A stretch of DNA of 64,000 nt from Alloyangia pacifica (GTDB taxonomy: Bacteria; Pseudomonadota; Alphaproteobacteria; Rhodobacterales; Rhodobacteraceae): positions 262,001-326,000 of the forward strand of contig NZ_CP022189.1 of assembly GCF_003111685.1 (NCBI RefSeq), read 5' to 3'. The notes beneath the pieces were generated by a model. That model ran no database searches, had not been told where the DNA came from, and was given only the letters and a program-made list of their open reading frames with translations. Shown here piece by piece: positions 1 to 11,738 of the stretch. Numbering within the stretch: the first letter of the stretch is position 1; each line of letters opens with the position of its first letter. The translations under genes and the position numbers were made by a program.

Positions 1-1
1 C

Positions 2-1963
2 CCGCGCACGCTGGTGCGCACGGGCGATCTGGAGGGAAGCGGACTCCTCGCCCCTGGCTCGCTCTACGAAAGCCAATACCGGCTGCGGCTGCCGCCCGGC
101 AGCGATCTCGAGGCGCTGAAGACCGAGGCGGCGGAGCGCTACCGTGAAGGTGGTATCCGCTGGCGCGACTCGCGCAACGGGGCGCCGGGCATCGCGCGCT
201 TTGTCGAGCGGCTCGGGCGCTTCCTCGTGCTGGTCGGCCTGTCGGGGTTGGCGGTTGGCGGTATCGGCGTCTCGGCGGCGGTGCGCGCCTATCTCGCCCG
301 CAAGACCTCGGTGATCGCGACGCTGCGCACGTTGGGGGCCTCGCGCAACACCATATTCCTCACCTACTTCCTGCAGATCGGGGCGCTGTCGTTGGTGGGC
401 ATCGCGCTGGGGCTGGTCCTCGGGGCCGGGATCCCGCTGCTCTTCGGCCCGCTCATCGCCAGCGCGCTGCCGGTGCCGGTGCTCTTCACCATCTATCCGG
501 GCCCGCTGGCCGAGGCCGCGCTCTACGGCGTGCTGACAGCGCTGCTCTTCACCCTCTGGCCGCTGGCCCGGACCGAGGAGGTGCGCGCCGCAACGCTCTT
601 TCGCGACGCGCTCGACAGCGCCCGGGGGCTGCCCGCAACGCGCTACGTGATCGCCACGCTGGTACTGCTGGCTCTGCTGGTCGGCGCCGCGACGCTCTTC
701 TCGGGGGACCGCAAGATCACCCTATGGACCGCGGCCGGCCTGATGGCGGCACTGGTCATCCTGGCGCTTGCCGCCAGTGGCATCCGCTGGCTGGCGCATC
801 GCGCCGCACCGCTGTCCCGCGGCCGCCCGGCGCTGCGGTGGGCGCTCTCGGCCATCGGCGGCCCGCGCGAGACAGCTGCCTCGGTGGTGCTTTCGCTGGG
901 GCTCGGGCTGACGGTGCTGGCCGCCATAGGCCAGATCGACGGCAACCTGCGCGCCTCGATCTCGCGCGACCTGCCCGCGGTCGCACCTTCGTACTTCTTC
1001 GTCGACATCCAGCCCGATCAGATCGACGGCTTCACGGAGCGGCTCGCGGACGACCCCGCCGTCAGCCGCGTTGACACGGCGCCGATGCTGCGCGGAGTGC
1101 TCACCCAGATCAACGGGCGCGACGCGCGCGAGGTGGCGGGCGGCCACTGGGTCGTGCGTGGAGACCGGGGCCTTACCTACGCCGCACAGCCGGACGAGCG
1201 CACCAAGGTGACGGCGGGCGCATGGTGGCCCGAGGATTACGCCGGCCCGCCGCAGGTGAGCTTCGCCGCCGAGGAGGCCGAGGAGATTGGCCTCAAGCTC
1301 GGCGACCAGATCACCCTCAACATCCTCGGCCGCGACATCACCGCCACGATCACCAGCTTCCGGGAGGTGGATTTCTCGACCGCCGGGATCGGCTTTGTCA
1401 TGTCACTCAACCCCTCGGCGGTGGCCGGCGCGCCGCACACCTGGATCTCGACGGTCTACGCCGAGCCGCAGGCTGAGGCGGCAATTCTGCGCGACCTGGC
1501 AGATGCCTATCCCAATATCACCGCGATCCGGGTGCGCGACGCCATCGACCGGGTCTCGGAGCTGCTCGAAGGCGTGGCAGGGGCGATCCGCTGGGGCGCG
1601 GCGGCGACGCTGCTGACGGGCTTCCTGGTGCTCATCGGCGCGGCCTCGGCCGGCGAGGCGGCGCGCAGCTACGAGGCGGCCGTGCTGAAGACGCTCGGCG
1701 CCTCACGCGCGCGCATCCTGCAGAGCTTCGCCCTACGCTCGGCGCTGCTCGGGGCGGCGGCGGGCGGTGTCGCATTGGTCGCCGGTATTCTCGGAGGCTG
1801 GGCGGTGAGTCACTTCTTGATGGAGACCGAGTTCAGCATCATGTGGGGCTCGGCCATCGCGATCATCCTCGGTGGCGCGCTGGCGACATTGCTGGCCGGC
1901 CTCGCCTTCGCCTGGCGACCGCTGTCGGCAAGACCTGCGCGGGTTCTGCGCGCGCGCGAGTAA
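2..1963 (+). CDS. ABC transporter permease, FtsX/YbbP-like (5' truncated by window)
   Basis: The reading frame is open from the window edge, so the N-terminus lies outside and about 653 residues are visible. It is an inner-membrane permease with two FtsX-type modules. The first, about residues 70-195 of the visible part, has a hydrophobic helix followed by ARKTSVIATLRTLGASR. The second, near the C-terminus, has YEAAVLKTLGASRARILQ. Each module has further membrane segments and a large soluble region lies between them. This duplicated layout is typical of YbbP, the partner of the YbbA ATPase, in proteins of about 800-850 residues. The substrate is unknown; a role in lipid or lipoprotein handling is only inferred from the family. 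The ATPase gene would be expected just upstream. Confidence 0.85.
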   Translation, partial: PRTLVRTGDLEGSGLLAPGSLYESQYRLRLPPGSDLEALKTEAAERYREGGIRWRDSRNGAPGIARFVERLGRFLVLVGLSGLAVGGIGVSAAVRAYLARKTSVIATLRTLGASRNTIFLTYFLQIGALSLVGIALGLVLGAGIPLLFGPLIASALPVPVLFTIYPGPLAEAALYGVLTALLFTLWPLARTEEVRAATLFRDALDSARGLPATRYVIATLVLLALLVGAATLFSGDRKITLWTAAGLMAALVILALAASGIRWLAHRAAPLSRGRPALRWALSAIGGPRETAASVVLSLGLGLTVLAAIGQIDGNLRASISRDLPAVAPSYFFVDIQPDQIDGFTERLADDPAVSRVDTAPMLRGVLTQINGRDAREVAGGHWVVRGDRGLTYAAQPDERTKVTAGAWWPEDYAGPPQVSFAAEEAEEIGLKLGDQITLNILGRDITATITSFREVDFSTAGIGFVMSLNPSAVAGAPHTWISTVYAEPQAEAAILRDLADAYPNITAIRVRDAIDRVSELLEGVAGAIRWGAAATLLTGFLVLIGAASAGEAARSYEAAVLKTLGASRARILQSFALRSALLGAAAGGVALVAGILGGWAVSHFLMETEFSIMWGSAIAIILGGALATLLAGLAFAWRPLSARPARVLRARE

Positions 1964-2034
1964 GCGGCTTGAACCTCGGGGCAGGGGCTGGCAGGTCAGT
2001 GCCGACCCTTGGCTGAAACGAACGGACTTGCCCC

Positions 2035-2916
2035 ATGACCGATTCCCTGCCTATGCCGATCTCGGCTCCGATCACCCCGGCGCAAAGGACCAGCATCCTC
2101 AACCTGCTGCGCCGCGCAGCGCGGGCCGAGATCCTGCCGCGCTTCCGGGCGCTCGACCCGTCGGAAATCTCGGAAAAGACCGGTCGGCAGGACCTGGTGA
2201 CCGCCGCCGACAAGGGTGCCGAGGCAATGATCGCGCGAGGCCTGCAGCGCATGTATCCGCACGCGCTCATCGTCGGTGAGGAGGCCGTGGCCGAGCACCC
2301 CGAGATCCGCGACCGCATCGGCGATGCGGAGCTGGCCTTTACCATCGACCCGGTGGATGGCACCTGGAACTACGCGCATGGGTTGGCGACCTTCGGGATC
2401 ATCCTCTCGGCGACACGCTTCGGCGTGCCGGTTTTCGGGATGATCTACGATCCGATCATGGACGACGTGGTGATCGCCGAGACCGGAGGCCCGGCGGAGA
2501 TGTTCCTGCCAAAGCGCCGCCTGACGCGCCGCCTTGGCGTTTCGCCGGGCGGGCAGCTGTCGGACCTTCAGGGCTTCATTCCCTTCTACCTGATGCCCGA
2601 GGACAAGCGGCCCGAGGTCGGCGCCGCGCTGCCGCTCTTCGAGCGCAGCCATACGCTACGCTGCTCGGCGCATGAGTTCCGCCTTTTCGCGCAAGGTTCG
2701 GTGGATTTCCACTTTTCGGCCCGGCTCACCCCTTGGGACCACGCCGCGGGCGCGCTGATCGCGCGGTGCGCGGGCGGTCATGTCGCGATGCTGGACGGCT
2801 CCGAGTACAACGCCAAGCTGCGCGATGGGGTCCTGCTCTGTGCCTCCAACAAGGAGACCTGGGAGCGCATCCGCGACGCCTTTGCCTTCCTGCTCGAGGC
2901 GCCCTCCGCAAGCTGA
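2035..2916 (+). CDS. Inositol monophosphatase family protein (HisN/IMPase-like)
   Basis: A soluble Mg-dependent sugar-phosphatase-fold enzyme of 293 residues. It shows the family metal-binding motifs in order: GEEAV near residue 82, DPVDGTWNYAHG near residue 104, and WDHAAGALI near residue 235. Substrates in this family include histidinol phosphate, inositol phosphate and 3'-phosphoadenosine nucleotides, and the sequence alone does not decide between them. The start is the first ATG after the permease gene, 71 bases downstream of its stop, with no strong Shine-Dalgarno. A perfect hairpin with a T-tail follows the stop, so the transcript probably ends here. Confidence 0.8.
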   Translation: MTDSLPMPISAPITPAQRTSILNLLRRAARAEILPRFRALDPSEISEKTGRQDLVTAADKGAEAMIARGLQRMYPHALIVGEEAVAEHPEIRDRIGDAELAFTIDPVDGTWNYAHGLATFGIILSATRFGVPVFGMIYDPIMDDVVIAETGGPAEMFLPKRRLTRRLGVSPGGQLSDLQGFIPFYLMPEDKRPEVGAALPLFERSHTLRCSAHEFRLFAQGSVDFHFSARLTPWDHAAGALIARCAGGHVAMLDGSEYNAKLRDGVLLCASNKETWERIRDAFAFLLEAPSAS

Positions 2917-2935
2917 GGCCGCGCGGCGACACAAG

Positions 2936-2964
2936 AAAGGGCGGGACCGAGGTCCCGCCCTTTT
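2936..2964. terminator. Rho-independent terminator, probably bidirectional
   Basis: A 13-base perfect inverted repeat (AAAGGGCGGGACC with its complement) separated by two bases, ending in TTTT. It lies 20 bases after the IMPase-family stop and about 115 bases beyond the end of gcvP on the other strand. The minus-strand copy also ends in CCCTTTCTT, so it could stop transcripts from both converging genes. Confidence 0.85.
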
Positions 2965-3079
2965 GCGTTGCAGCCTTCGGCTTGGCTCCGGTGCGAAAAC
3001 CCCCCGCTGCGCGCGAGGGTCGTGACGTGCGCCGCAATCGGTCCGAGCCCGATGGACGGCGCCCCTCGCTTTTTCCGGC

Positions 3080-5929
<2,850 letters not shown>

Positions 5930-6063
5930 GAGGTTCTGTCCCAAAACAGCAGATTCAGCAGGGCTTGGGGGCAAGGTAAGGCCCTGCCCCTTTCATCTTT
6001 CTTTAGGTGCGCGCCGCCCCTGCAGCACCGCCGCGCGACGCGGCGGGGCAGGGCGCGGGGACA

Positions 6064-6423
6064 TCAGCCGATGAACTTTTTATAGGCGGCTTCGTCCATG
6101 TAGTCGTCGAGCGCCGAGAGGTCCTCGATCTTCATCTTGAAGAACCAGGCCTCGCCCTCGGGGTCGTCGTTGACCTTCGACGGCTCGTCGGCGAGCGGGC
6201 TGTTCACCTCGACGATCTCGCCGTCGAGCGGGGCGAGAATGTCGGAGGCGGCCTTGACCGACTCGATCACCACCACCTCGTCGTCCTTGCTGACCGTGGT
6301 GCCCTCTTCCGGCAGTTCCACGAAGACGACGTCCCCGAGTTGCTCGGCGGCGTGGGTGGTGATGCCGACGACGACCAGATCGCCCTCGACGCGGAGCCAT
6401 TCGTGCTCTTCGGTAAATTTCAT
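6064..6423 (-). CDS. gcvH: Glycine cleavage system H protein
   Basis: Lipoyl carrier of the glycine cleavage complex, 119 residues, shuttling the aminomethyl intermediate between GcvP, GcvT and lipoamide dehydrogenase. The lipoylated lysine is K57 in [11 protein letters not shown], the canonical ESVKA context. The start at [15 protein letters not shown] matches the family; the longer open frame upstream is the antisense shadow of gcvT. The gap to gcvT is 19 bases, so the two are co-transcribed. Confidence 0.97.
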   Translation of the reverse strand: MKFTEEHEWLRVEGDLVVVGITTHAAEQLGDVVFVELPEEGTTVSKDDEVVVIESVKAASDILAPLDGEIVEVNSPLADEPSKVNDDPEGEAWFFKMKIEDLSALDDYMDEAAYKKFIG

Positions 6424-6442
6424 CGTGCTGTCCCTGTCTGTG

Positions 6443-7570
6443 TCAGCGTTTGTAGGTCTGGGTGACGAAGGGCATCTCGGCCACTTCGACGGCGAGGCGC
6501 TTGCCGCGGACCTCGCCGAAAAGCTGGGTGCCTTGGGCGGCGTGGTCAATATCGACATAGCCCATGGCGATCGGAGCGCCGGTGGTTGGCCCGAATCCGC
6601 CCGAGGTGACGCGGCCGATCGGCGCGCCGCCTTCTTCTTGTGCAAAGATCTCCACGCCTTCGCGCATCGGGGCCCGGCCCTCGGGGCGCAGACCAACGCG
6701 GGCGCGGCGGGCGCCGCCGTCGAACTCGGCGAGGATCTTCTCGGCACCGGGGAAGCCGCCCTCGCGGGCTCCGCCGCTGCGGCGGACCTTCTGGATCGCC
6801 CATGTCAGCGCCGCCTCGACGGGGGTGGTGGTGCTGTCGATGTCGTGGCCATAGAGACAGAGCCCGGCTTCGAGCCGCAGCGAGTCGCGTGCCCCAAGGC
6901 CGATGGGCTCCACATCCTCATGCGCCAGCAGGGCGCGGGCGAGCTCGACCGCCTTGTTCTCGGGCACCGAGATCTCGAAGCCGTCCTCGCCGGTGTAGCC
7001 CGAGCGCGAGATCCAGCAGTCGGCGCCGACCAGGTCGACCGTCGCGACATCCATGAAACGCATCTCGCGCACCGCGGGGTTGAGCGTGGCCAGCACGTCC
7101 TCGGCCGCCGGGCCCTGCAGCGCCAGCAGCGCGCGGTCGCCGAGGAGCCGGGGCGTCACGCCCTTCGGCTCGAGCCCGGCCCGCATCAGCGCCATGTCCT
7201 GTGTCTTGCAGGCGGCGTTGACCACGACGAACAGGTGATCGCCACGGTTGGCGATCATCAGGTCGTCCTCGATCCCGCCTGCCTCATTGGTGAAGAAGCC
7301 GTAGCGCTGGCGGTTCTCGGCCAGCCCGGCGATGTTCACCGGCACCAGCGATTCCAGCGCCAGCGCGATGCTCTCCACGCTCTCGCCGGGCAGGATGACC
7401 TGCCCCATGTGGCTGACGTCGAACAGCCCGGCCTTCTCGCGCGTGTGAAGATGTTCCTTGAGCACCCCGAGCTTGTACTGCACCGGCATCTCGTAACCGG
7501 CAAAGGGCACCATCTTGGCGCCCAGCTCGACGTGCAAATCGTGTAAAGGCGTGCGTTTCAGCTCGTCCAT
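6443..7570 (-). CDS. gcvT: Aminomethyltransferase, T protein of the glycine cleavage system
   Basis: Transfers the methylene group from aminomethyl-GcvH to tetrahydrofolate, releasing ammonia. The protein has 375 residues, the usual length. The N-terminus [32 protein letters not shown] and the later [10 protein letters not shown] segment are typical of GcvT. The start is set by a GGGGAG Shine-Dalgarno four bases upstream. It is the first gene of the operon and its mRNA leader carries the tandem glycine aptamers. Confidence 0.97.
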   Translation of the reverse strand: MDELKRTPLHDLHVELGAKMVPFAGYEMPVQYKLGVLKEHLHTREKAGLFDVSHMGQVILPGESVESIALALESLVPVNIAGLAENRQRYGFFTNEAGGIEDDLMIANRGDHLFVVVNAACKTQDMALMRAGLEPKGVTPRLLGDRALLALQGPAAEDVLATLNPAVREMRFMDVATVDLVGADCWISRSGYTGEDGFEISVPENKAVELARALLAHEDVEPIGLGARDSLRLEAGLCLYGHDIDSTTTPVEAALTWAIQKVRRSGGAREGGFPGAEKILAEFDGGARRARVGLRPEGRAPMREGVEIFAQEEGGAPIGRVTSGGFGPTTGAPIAMGYVDIDHAAQGTQLFGEVRGKRLAVEVAEMPFVTQTYKR

Positions 7571-7649
7571 GCGCTCCCCGATCCTCTCGGCCCGGAATGG
7601 CGCAGAGCCCCCGGACATTCCCCGCACGGATCCCGCCCGTGCCCGAAAT

Positions 7650-7800
7650 GCCCCCTCTGTCCTTTCGCCTGAGATCGTTATCCCTTCGGCGGGCGCTTCC
7701 CGCGCCTCTCTCCAGAGTTTTCAAGTGCCGCGAAGGTCCTGTGGCCTGAGAGTTTCCGGGGCGGTTGCTCCTTCGGCACCGGCAAGCCGGTTCTCCCATC
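7650..7800 (-). promoter_or_regulatory. Tandem glycine riboswitch upstream of gcvT
   Basis: Read on the minus strand, two glycine aptamers follow each other. The upstream one, about 7797-7732, carries GGGAGA, GCCGAAGGAGCAA, CTCTCAGGC and AGGACC. The second, about 7716-7652, carries CTGGAGAGA, GCCGAAGGGATAAC, ATCTCAGGCGAAAGGACAG. These are the conserved core segments of the glycine-binding RNA, about 80 bases upstream of the gcvT start. A GGAATG/CATTCC stem between aptamer 2 and the ribosome-binding site could form part of the expression platform. I see no clear terminator, so control may be translational. Known riboswitches of this type turn on gcv expression when glycine is high. Confidence 0.95.
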
Positions 7801-7818
7801 GCGATGGGCCGGAAACTA

Positions 7819-8307
7819 TTATACTTGCGCAGCCGCCGCAAGCGTGGCGGTGCCGCGTGGGATCGAGCAGGCCCTGCCCGGCACGAGGATGTCGATCAAC
7901 GGGGCGTTGTCGCAGACAAGCGCGTCGAGCGTGATCGGATCGAGCGTGGCGTAGAAGGCATTCGCCGCCTCGGACAGCGCGAGACGCAACCGACAGGCCT
8001 CGGTAAGCGGGCAGGTGTTGTCGGCATCGGCGAAGCATTCGGCCAGTGGCACCGGGGATTCGAGCGTCCGGAACACTTCGCCGATCTGAATCTGGCTGGC
8101 TGGGCGCGCAAGCTCCAGCCCGCCGTTCCGGCCGCGGTGTGTGCTGAGATACCCAAGCTGTGCCAATTGGTTGATGACCTGTGCCAGATGGTTTTCAGAG
8201 GCATTGCAGCATCTGGCGATCTCGGATTTGGTTACCAGACGCCCGGTGTTGGCCGCGCAGTGCATCAGGACACGGATCGCGATATTCGTTCTCTTCGTCA
8301 CACGCAC
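7819..8307 (-). CDS. Rrf2-family Fe-S transcriptional regulator (RirA/NsrR type)
   Basis: A 162-residue winged-helix regulator. The N-terminal segment VRVTKRTNIAIRVLMHCAA, the recognition region SENHLAQVINQLAQLGYLS and the wing THRGRNGGLELARP are Rrf2 hallmarks. Three cysteines fall at C91, C99 and C105 (ECFADADNTCPLTEACRL), exactly the positions reported for the iron regulator RirA; NsrR and IscR have shorter first spacings. The DNA-binding half and the C-terminal NAPLIDIL resemble NsrR more, so iron sensing versus nitric-oxide sensing is undecided. The GTG start is chosen because GAGGA lies nine bases upstream; the longer frame has no such site. It is divergent from the next gene, with an FNR-type box between. 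Confidence 0.85.
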   Translation of the reverse strand: MRVTKRTNIAIRVLMHCAANTGRLVTKSEIARCCNASENHLAQVINQLAQLGYLSTHRGRNGGLELARPASQIQIGEVFRTLESPVPLAECFADADNTCPLTEACRLRLALSEAANAFYATLDPITLDALVCDNAPLIDILVPGRACSIPRGTATLAAAAQV

Positions 8308-8368
8308 GGGAAATATCCTCGCTTTGAATGATAGGCGGGTTAAGTACAGGGTTCGGGCAAAGGTTGAA

Positions 8369-8382
8369 TTGACACATATCAA
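8369..8382. promoter_or_regulatory. FNR/Dnr-type binding site
   Basis: TTGAC-ACAT-ATCAA differs from the FNR consensus TTGAT-N4-ATCAA at one base and lies inside a perfect AATTGA-N6-TCAATT inverted repeat (8367-8384). It sits between the Rrf2 gene (start 8307) and the cyclotransferase gene (start 8406). Its centre is about 41 bases from a plausible start for the Rrf2 transcript, the geometry of an activating class II site. For the rightward gene it would overlap the promoter or lie downstream of it. Confidence 0.5.
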
Positions 8383-8405
8383 TTGGGTCTGAGAAAAAGC
8401 GCGGA

Positions 8406-8972
8406 ATGAGCACATCTTATTTCTTTGGGTATGGGTCTCTCGTCAATCGCCGCACGCATGGGTTCGACCCGGCGCACCGGGCCACGGCCTCGGGCTGGCG
8501 CAGGGTCTGGGCGCAGGTGCCGGGACGGCCGGTGTCGCTGCTGACTGTGCTGCGCGATCCCTCCTGCGAGATCGAGGGTCTGATCGCCCCCGTCGATGAC
8601 GCGGGCTGGGCCGCGCTTGACCTGCGCGAGGCCTGTTACGACCGGACCGATGCATTGCAGGATGTGCGCCACCCCGCCGAGCGGGTGGAGGAACTGGCGA
8701 TTTACGTCGTTCCCGAGCGCGACCGCCTGCCCCCCGATGCCGCGCACCCGGTCCTGCTGAGCTACCTCGACGTGGTGGTGCAGGGCTATCTCGCTGAGTT
8801 CGGTGCGGCGGGCGCCGAGCTCTTCCTTGCCACCACCGCCAATTGGGACGCGCCTATCCTCAATGACCGCGCCGCGCCGCAATACCCGCGGGCGCAAAGC
8901 CTGACGGACGATGAGCGCGCCTTTGTCGATGCGGCGCTCTCGGGGCTCGGCGCGCGGGTGCTCGCCAGATGA
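8406..8972 (+). CDS. Gamma-glutamylcyclotransferase-like (AIG2/GGCT fold) protein
   Basis: A 188-residue soluble protein beginning MSTSYFFGYGSLVNRRTH. The FGYGSLV segment is the substrate-binding signature of the gamma-glutamylcyclotransferase-like fold, whose members release 5-oxoproline from gamma-glutamyl amines or peptides. The substrate is unknown and I could not confirm the catalytic glutamate by alignment. It overlaps the following DUF2254 gene by four bases (ATGA), so the two are translationally coupled. The start has only a weak GCGGA ribosome-binding site. Confidence 0.75.
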   Translation: MSTSYFFGYGSLVNRRTHGFDPAHRATASGWRRVWAQVPGRPVSLLTVLRDPSCEIEGLIAPVDDAGWAALDLREACYDRTDALQDVRHPAERVEELAIYVVPERDRLPPDAAHPVLLSYLDVVVQGYLAEFGAAGAELFLATTANWDAPILNDRAAPQYPRAQSLTDDERAFVDAALSGLGARVLAR

Positions 8973-10198
8973 CCCCACGCTGGCTGCTGCTGCTTTACCG
9001 TATCTCGAAGCGGCTCGGGGTGCGGGTGCTGCTCGGCGCCCTGATGGCGCTGCTCGCTGTGGCGGTGGCCCCGCTGTTCCAGCCGTTGATCCCGGACTGG
9101 ATGAAGGACCGTTTCGGCGCGGACGCGGTGACGCCGATCCTGTCGATCCTTGCCACGACAATGCTGACGGTCACCACCTTCTCGCTCTCGGTCATGGTGC
9201 AGGCCTTCCAGTCGGCGGCGAGCCAGGCGACACCGCGCGCCTACCGGCTGCATCTGCAGGACACCACCGCGCAGACCGCGCTGGCCGCCTTCACCGGCAC
9301 CTTTCTTTTCTCTCTGACCGCGCTCGTGCTGTTCAACGCCGGGCTCTATTCGGAAGAATCGGCGGTGGTGATCTTCTTCCTGACCATTGCCTGCATCGTC
9401 GCTGTGATCCTCGCCATGCTGCGCTGGATCGGCCACCTGAGCGTCATGGGCAGCATGGACCACACGCTCGAGCGGGTCGTGGAAAGCGCGCTGCCCCCGC
9501 TTGAGCGGGCGATGGCCCGCCCTTCGCTGGGCGCCGCCCGTCCCGAGCATGCGCTGCCGTCGGACGCAATCGAGGTGCCGGCGAAAGCCGCCGGCTACGT
9601 GCAATACATCAACCTCGAGGCGCTGGAGGAGAAGCTGGCGGCCTCCGAAGCAATGTTCCGCGTGATCGCCCATCCGGGGGCCCATCTGGTGCCAGGCATG
9701 CCGCTGGGACTGGTCGCGGGCGGCCATGTGGCCCCTGAGGAGATCGCCGAGTGTTTCACTGTCGGCGCGGCGCGTACCATGGAGCAGGACGCGCGCTACG
9801 GGGTGATGGTGATGAACGAGATCGCCATCCGCGCCCTCTCGCCCGCGGTGAACGATCCGGGCACGGCGATCGACGTGGTGCAGCGGCTGGAGCGAATGCT
9901 GATGAAGCTTGGCCGCCCGGAGCATGCGCCGCCGGACTTTCCGCATGTACAGATGGCGCCGCTTAACCCCGCGCACCTGCTGGAGGACGGCTTCTACCCG
10001 CTGATCCGCGACGGCGCGGCGCGGCCCGAGGTGATCGCCAGCGTACTCGCGGCGATGAAGGTGCTGGGCCGCGCGGAGTGGCCCGCGCTGGCCGTGGCGG
10101 CCGAGATCACCCGCGACTACACCTTTGCCCATGCCGAGGCGGCGCTGACAGTCGAGGCAGACCGGCGCTGGCTGGAGGCGAAGCGGCAGGAAGTCTGA
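8969..10198 (+). CDS. DUF2254 family membrane protein
   Basis: A 409-residue integral membrane protein with four hydrophobic segments in the first 160 residues, around 18-40, 52-75, 100-125 and 132-152. The remainder is a long soluble domain, including VMVMNEIAIRALSPAVNDPGTAID, the conserved core of the DUF2254 family. No function is established for the family. It is coupled to the upstream cyclotransferase-like gene by a 4-base overlap and followed by a hairpin before the convergent gltX. Confidence 0.8.
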   Translation: MTPRWLLLLYRISKRLGVRVLLGALMALLAVAVAPLFQPLIPDWMKDRFGADAVTPILSILATTMLTVTTFSLSVMVQAFQSAASQATPRAYRLHLQDTTAQTALAAFTGTFLFSLTALVLFNAGLYSEESAVVIFFLTIACIVAVILAMLRWIGHLSVMGSMDHTLERVVESALPPLERAMARPSLGAARPEHALPSDAIEVPAKAAGYVQYINLEALEEKLAASEAMFRVIAHPGAHLVPGMPLGLVAGGHVAPEEIAECFTVGAARTMEQDARYGVMVMNEIAIRALSPAVNDPGTAIDVVQRLERMLMKLGRPEHAPPDFPHVQMAPLNPAHLLEDGFYPLIRDGAARPEVIASVLAAMKVLGRAEWPALAVAAEITRDYTFAHAEAALTVEADRRWLEAKRQEV

Positions 10199-10255
10199 GG
10201 CGGCTTCTACGCGTGCAGCGCGAGAGGGGCGGGCTTGCGCGACGAAGCAAACATG

Positions 10256-10283
10256 AAAAAGGCGAGCCCGGGGGTCCGCCTTT
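10256..10283. terminator. Hairpin between convergent genes
   Basis: AAAGGCG pairs with CGCCTTT and an inner CCC/GGG extends the stem across one mismatch and one wobble. A-rich and T-rich flanks make it a plausible bidirectional terminator between the DUF2254 gene and gltX. Confidence 0.55.
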
Positions 10284-10304
10284 CGCATCTCGATAGCCCG
10301 GCGC

Positions 10305-11639
10305 TTACTTCGCCAGGTCTCTTGCCGGTATCTTCTCGAGCAGCGGCAGCACGTCCGCCATCTCCGGCCCGCGCTCTAGACCGGTCAGCGCCTTGCGCAG
10401 CGGCATGAACAGGCCCTTGCCCTTGCGGCCCGTGGCTTCCTTCACCGCCTTGGTCCATTCGCCCCAGGTCTCGGTGGTGTAGGGGCCTTCGGGCAGCAGG
10501 CCCATCGCCTCGGCAATGAAGTCGCGATCCTCGTCGGCGATCAGCGGCTCTGCGCCGTCGCGGAACAGCTCCCACCAGCCGGCGATCTCCTTGCGGGTCA
10601 CGATGTTCTCGCGCGCCACGTTCCAGAAGGCCGCCTGCTTGCCCTCGGGCACGCCGATCTCGGTGAGCTGCGGTGCAACCGCCTCGAGCGGCAGCTGGTG
10701 CAGCTTGCGGGCGGTCAGCGGGTAGAGATCCTGCTCGTCGAACTTGGTCGGGGCGGCGCCGAACTGGCTCAGTTCGAAGCCCTCGGCGATCTCGTCCAGC
10801 GACAGGCGCAGTTCGACCGGCTGGCTCGAGCCCAGACGCGCCATCAGCGACAGCAGCGCCTCGGGCTCGACGCCCGCCTCGCGCAGGTCGCGGATCGACA
10901 GCACGCCGAGGCGCTTGGACAGCGACTCGCCCTGCGGGCCGGTGAGCAGCGAGTGGTGCGCGAAGCCGGGGGGCGTGCCGCCGAGCGCCTCGATGATCTG
11001 AATCTGCGTCGCGGTGTTGGTGACGTGGTCCGAGCCGCGCACGATGTTGGTGACGCCCATGTCCATGTCGTCGACCACCGAGGCCAGCGTGTAGAGGATC
11101 TGCCCATCGCCGCGGATCAGCACCGGGTCCGACACCGAGGCGGCGTCGATCGAGATGTCGCCGAGGATGCCGTCGGTCCAGTCGATGCGCTGCTGGTCCA
11201 GCTTGAAGCGCCACACGCCGTTGCCGCGCTCGGCACGCAGCGCGTCCTTCTCGGCGTCCGAAAGGGACAGCGCGGCGCGGTCGTAGACCGGCGGCTTGCC
11301 CATGTTGAGCTGCTTCTTGCGCTTCAGGTCCAGCTCGGTCGGCGTCTCGAAGGCCTCGTAGAAACGGCCCAGGGCGCGCAGCTCGTCGGCGGCGGCATGG
11401 TAGCGGTCCAGCCGCGCGCTCTGTCGCTCCGTCTTGTCCCAGTGCAGACCGAGCCATTCGAGGTCGCGCTTGATGCCGTCGACGTATTCTTCCTTGCTGC
11501 GCTCGGCATCGGTGTCGTCGATGCGCAGGATGAAGGTGCCGCCGGCCTTGCGCGCGATCAGGTAGTTGAACAGCGCGGTGCGGAGGTTGCCCACATGGAT
11601 GTGACCGGTGGGCGACGGTGCGAAACGGGTGGTGGTCAT
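10305..11639 (-). CDS. gltX: Glutamyl-tRNA synthetase
   Basis: Class I aminoacyl-tRNA synthetase of 444 residues that charges tRNA with glutamate. The ATP-binding signatures are SPTGHIHVGNLRTA (HIGH-like, residues 9-22) and GESLSKRLG (KMSKS-like, about residues 233-241). The start is fixed by an AGGAGG Shine-Dalgarno five bases upstream of MTTTRFAPS. Alphaproteobacteria often carry two gltX copies, one discriminating for tRNA-Gln transamidation, and this window cannot show which this is. It is divergent from the PfkB kinase gene with a 99-base gap. Confidence 0.95.
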   Translation of the reverse strand: MTTTRFAPSPTGHIHVGNLRTALFNYLIARKAGGTFILRIDDTDAERSKEEYVDGIKRDLEWLGLHWDKTERQSARLDRYHAAADELRALGRFYEAFETPTELDLKRKKQLNMGKPPVYDRAALSLSDAEKDALRAERGNGVWRFKLDQQRIDWTDGILGDISIDAASVSDPVLIRGDGQILYTLASVVDDMDMGVTNIVRGSDHVTNTATQIQIIEALGGTPPGFAHHSLLTGPQGESLSKRLGVLSIRDLREAGVEPEALLSLMARLGSSQPVELRLSLDEIAEGFELSQFGAAPTKFDEQDLYPLTARKLHQLPLEAVAPQLTEIGVPEGKQAAFWNVARENIVTRKEIAGWWELFRDGAEPLIADEDRDFIAEAMGLLPEGPYTTETWGEWTKAVKEATGRKGKGLFMPLRKALTGLERGPEMADVLPLLEKIPARDLAK

Positions 11640-11738
11640 GCTAGCCTCCTGCATACGCGGCTGGCAATTTCACAAGCGCGGCGGTTTGTCCAGTTCGCGG
11701 CCCTTGGCGCGGTGTCCAAGCCGTGTATTCTCCGCCCT

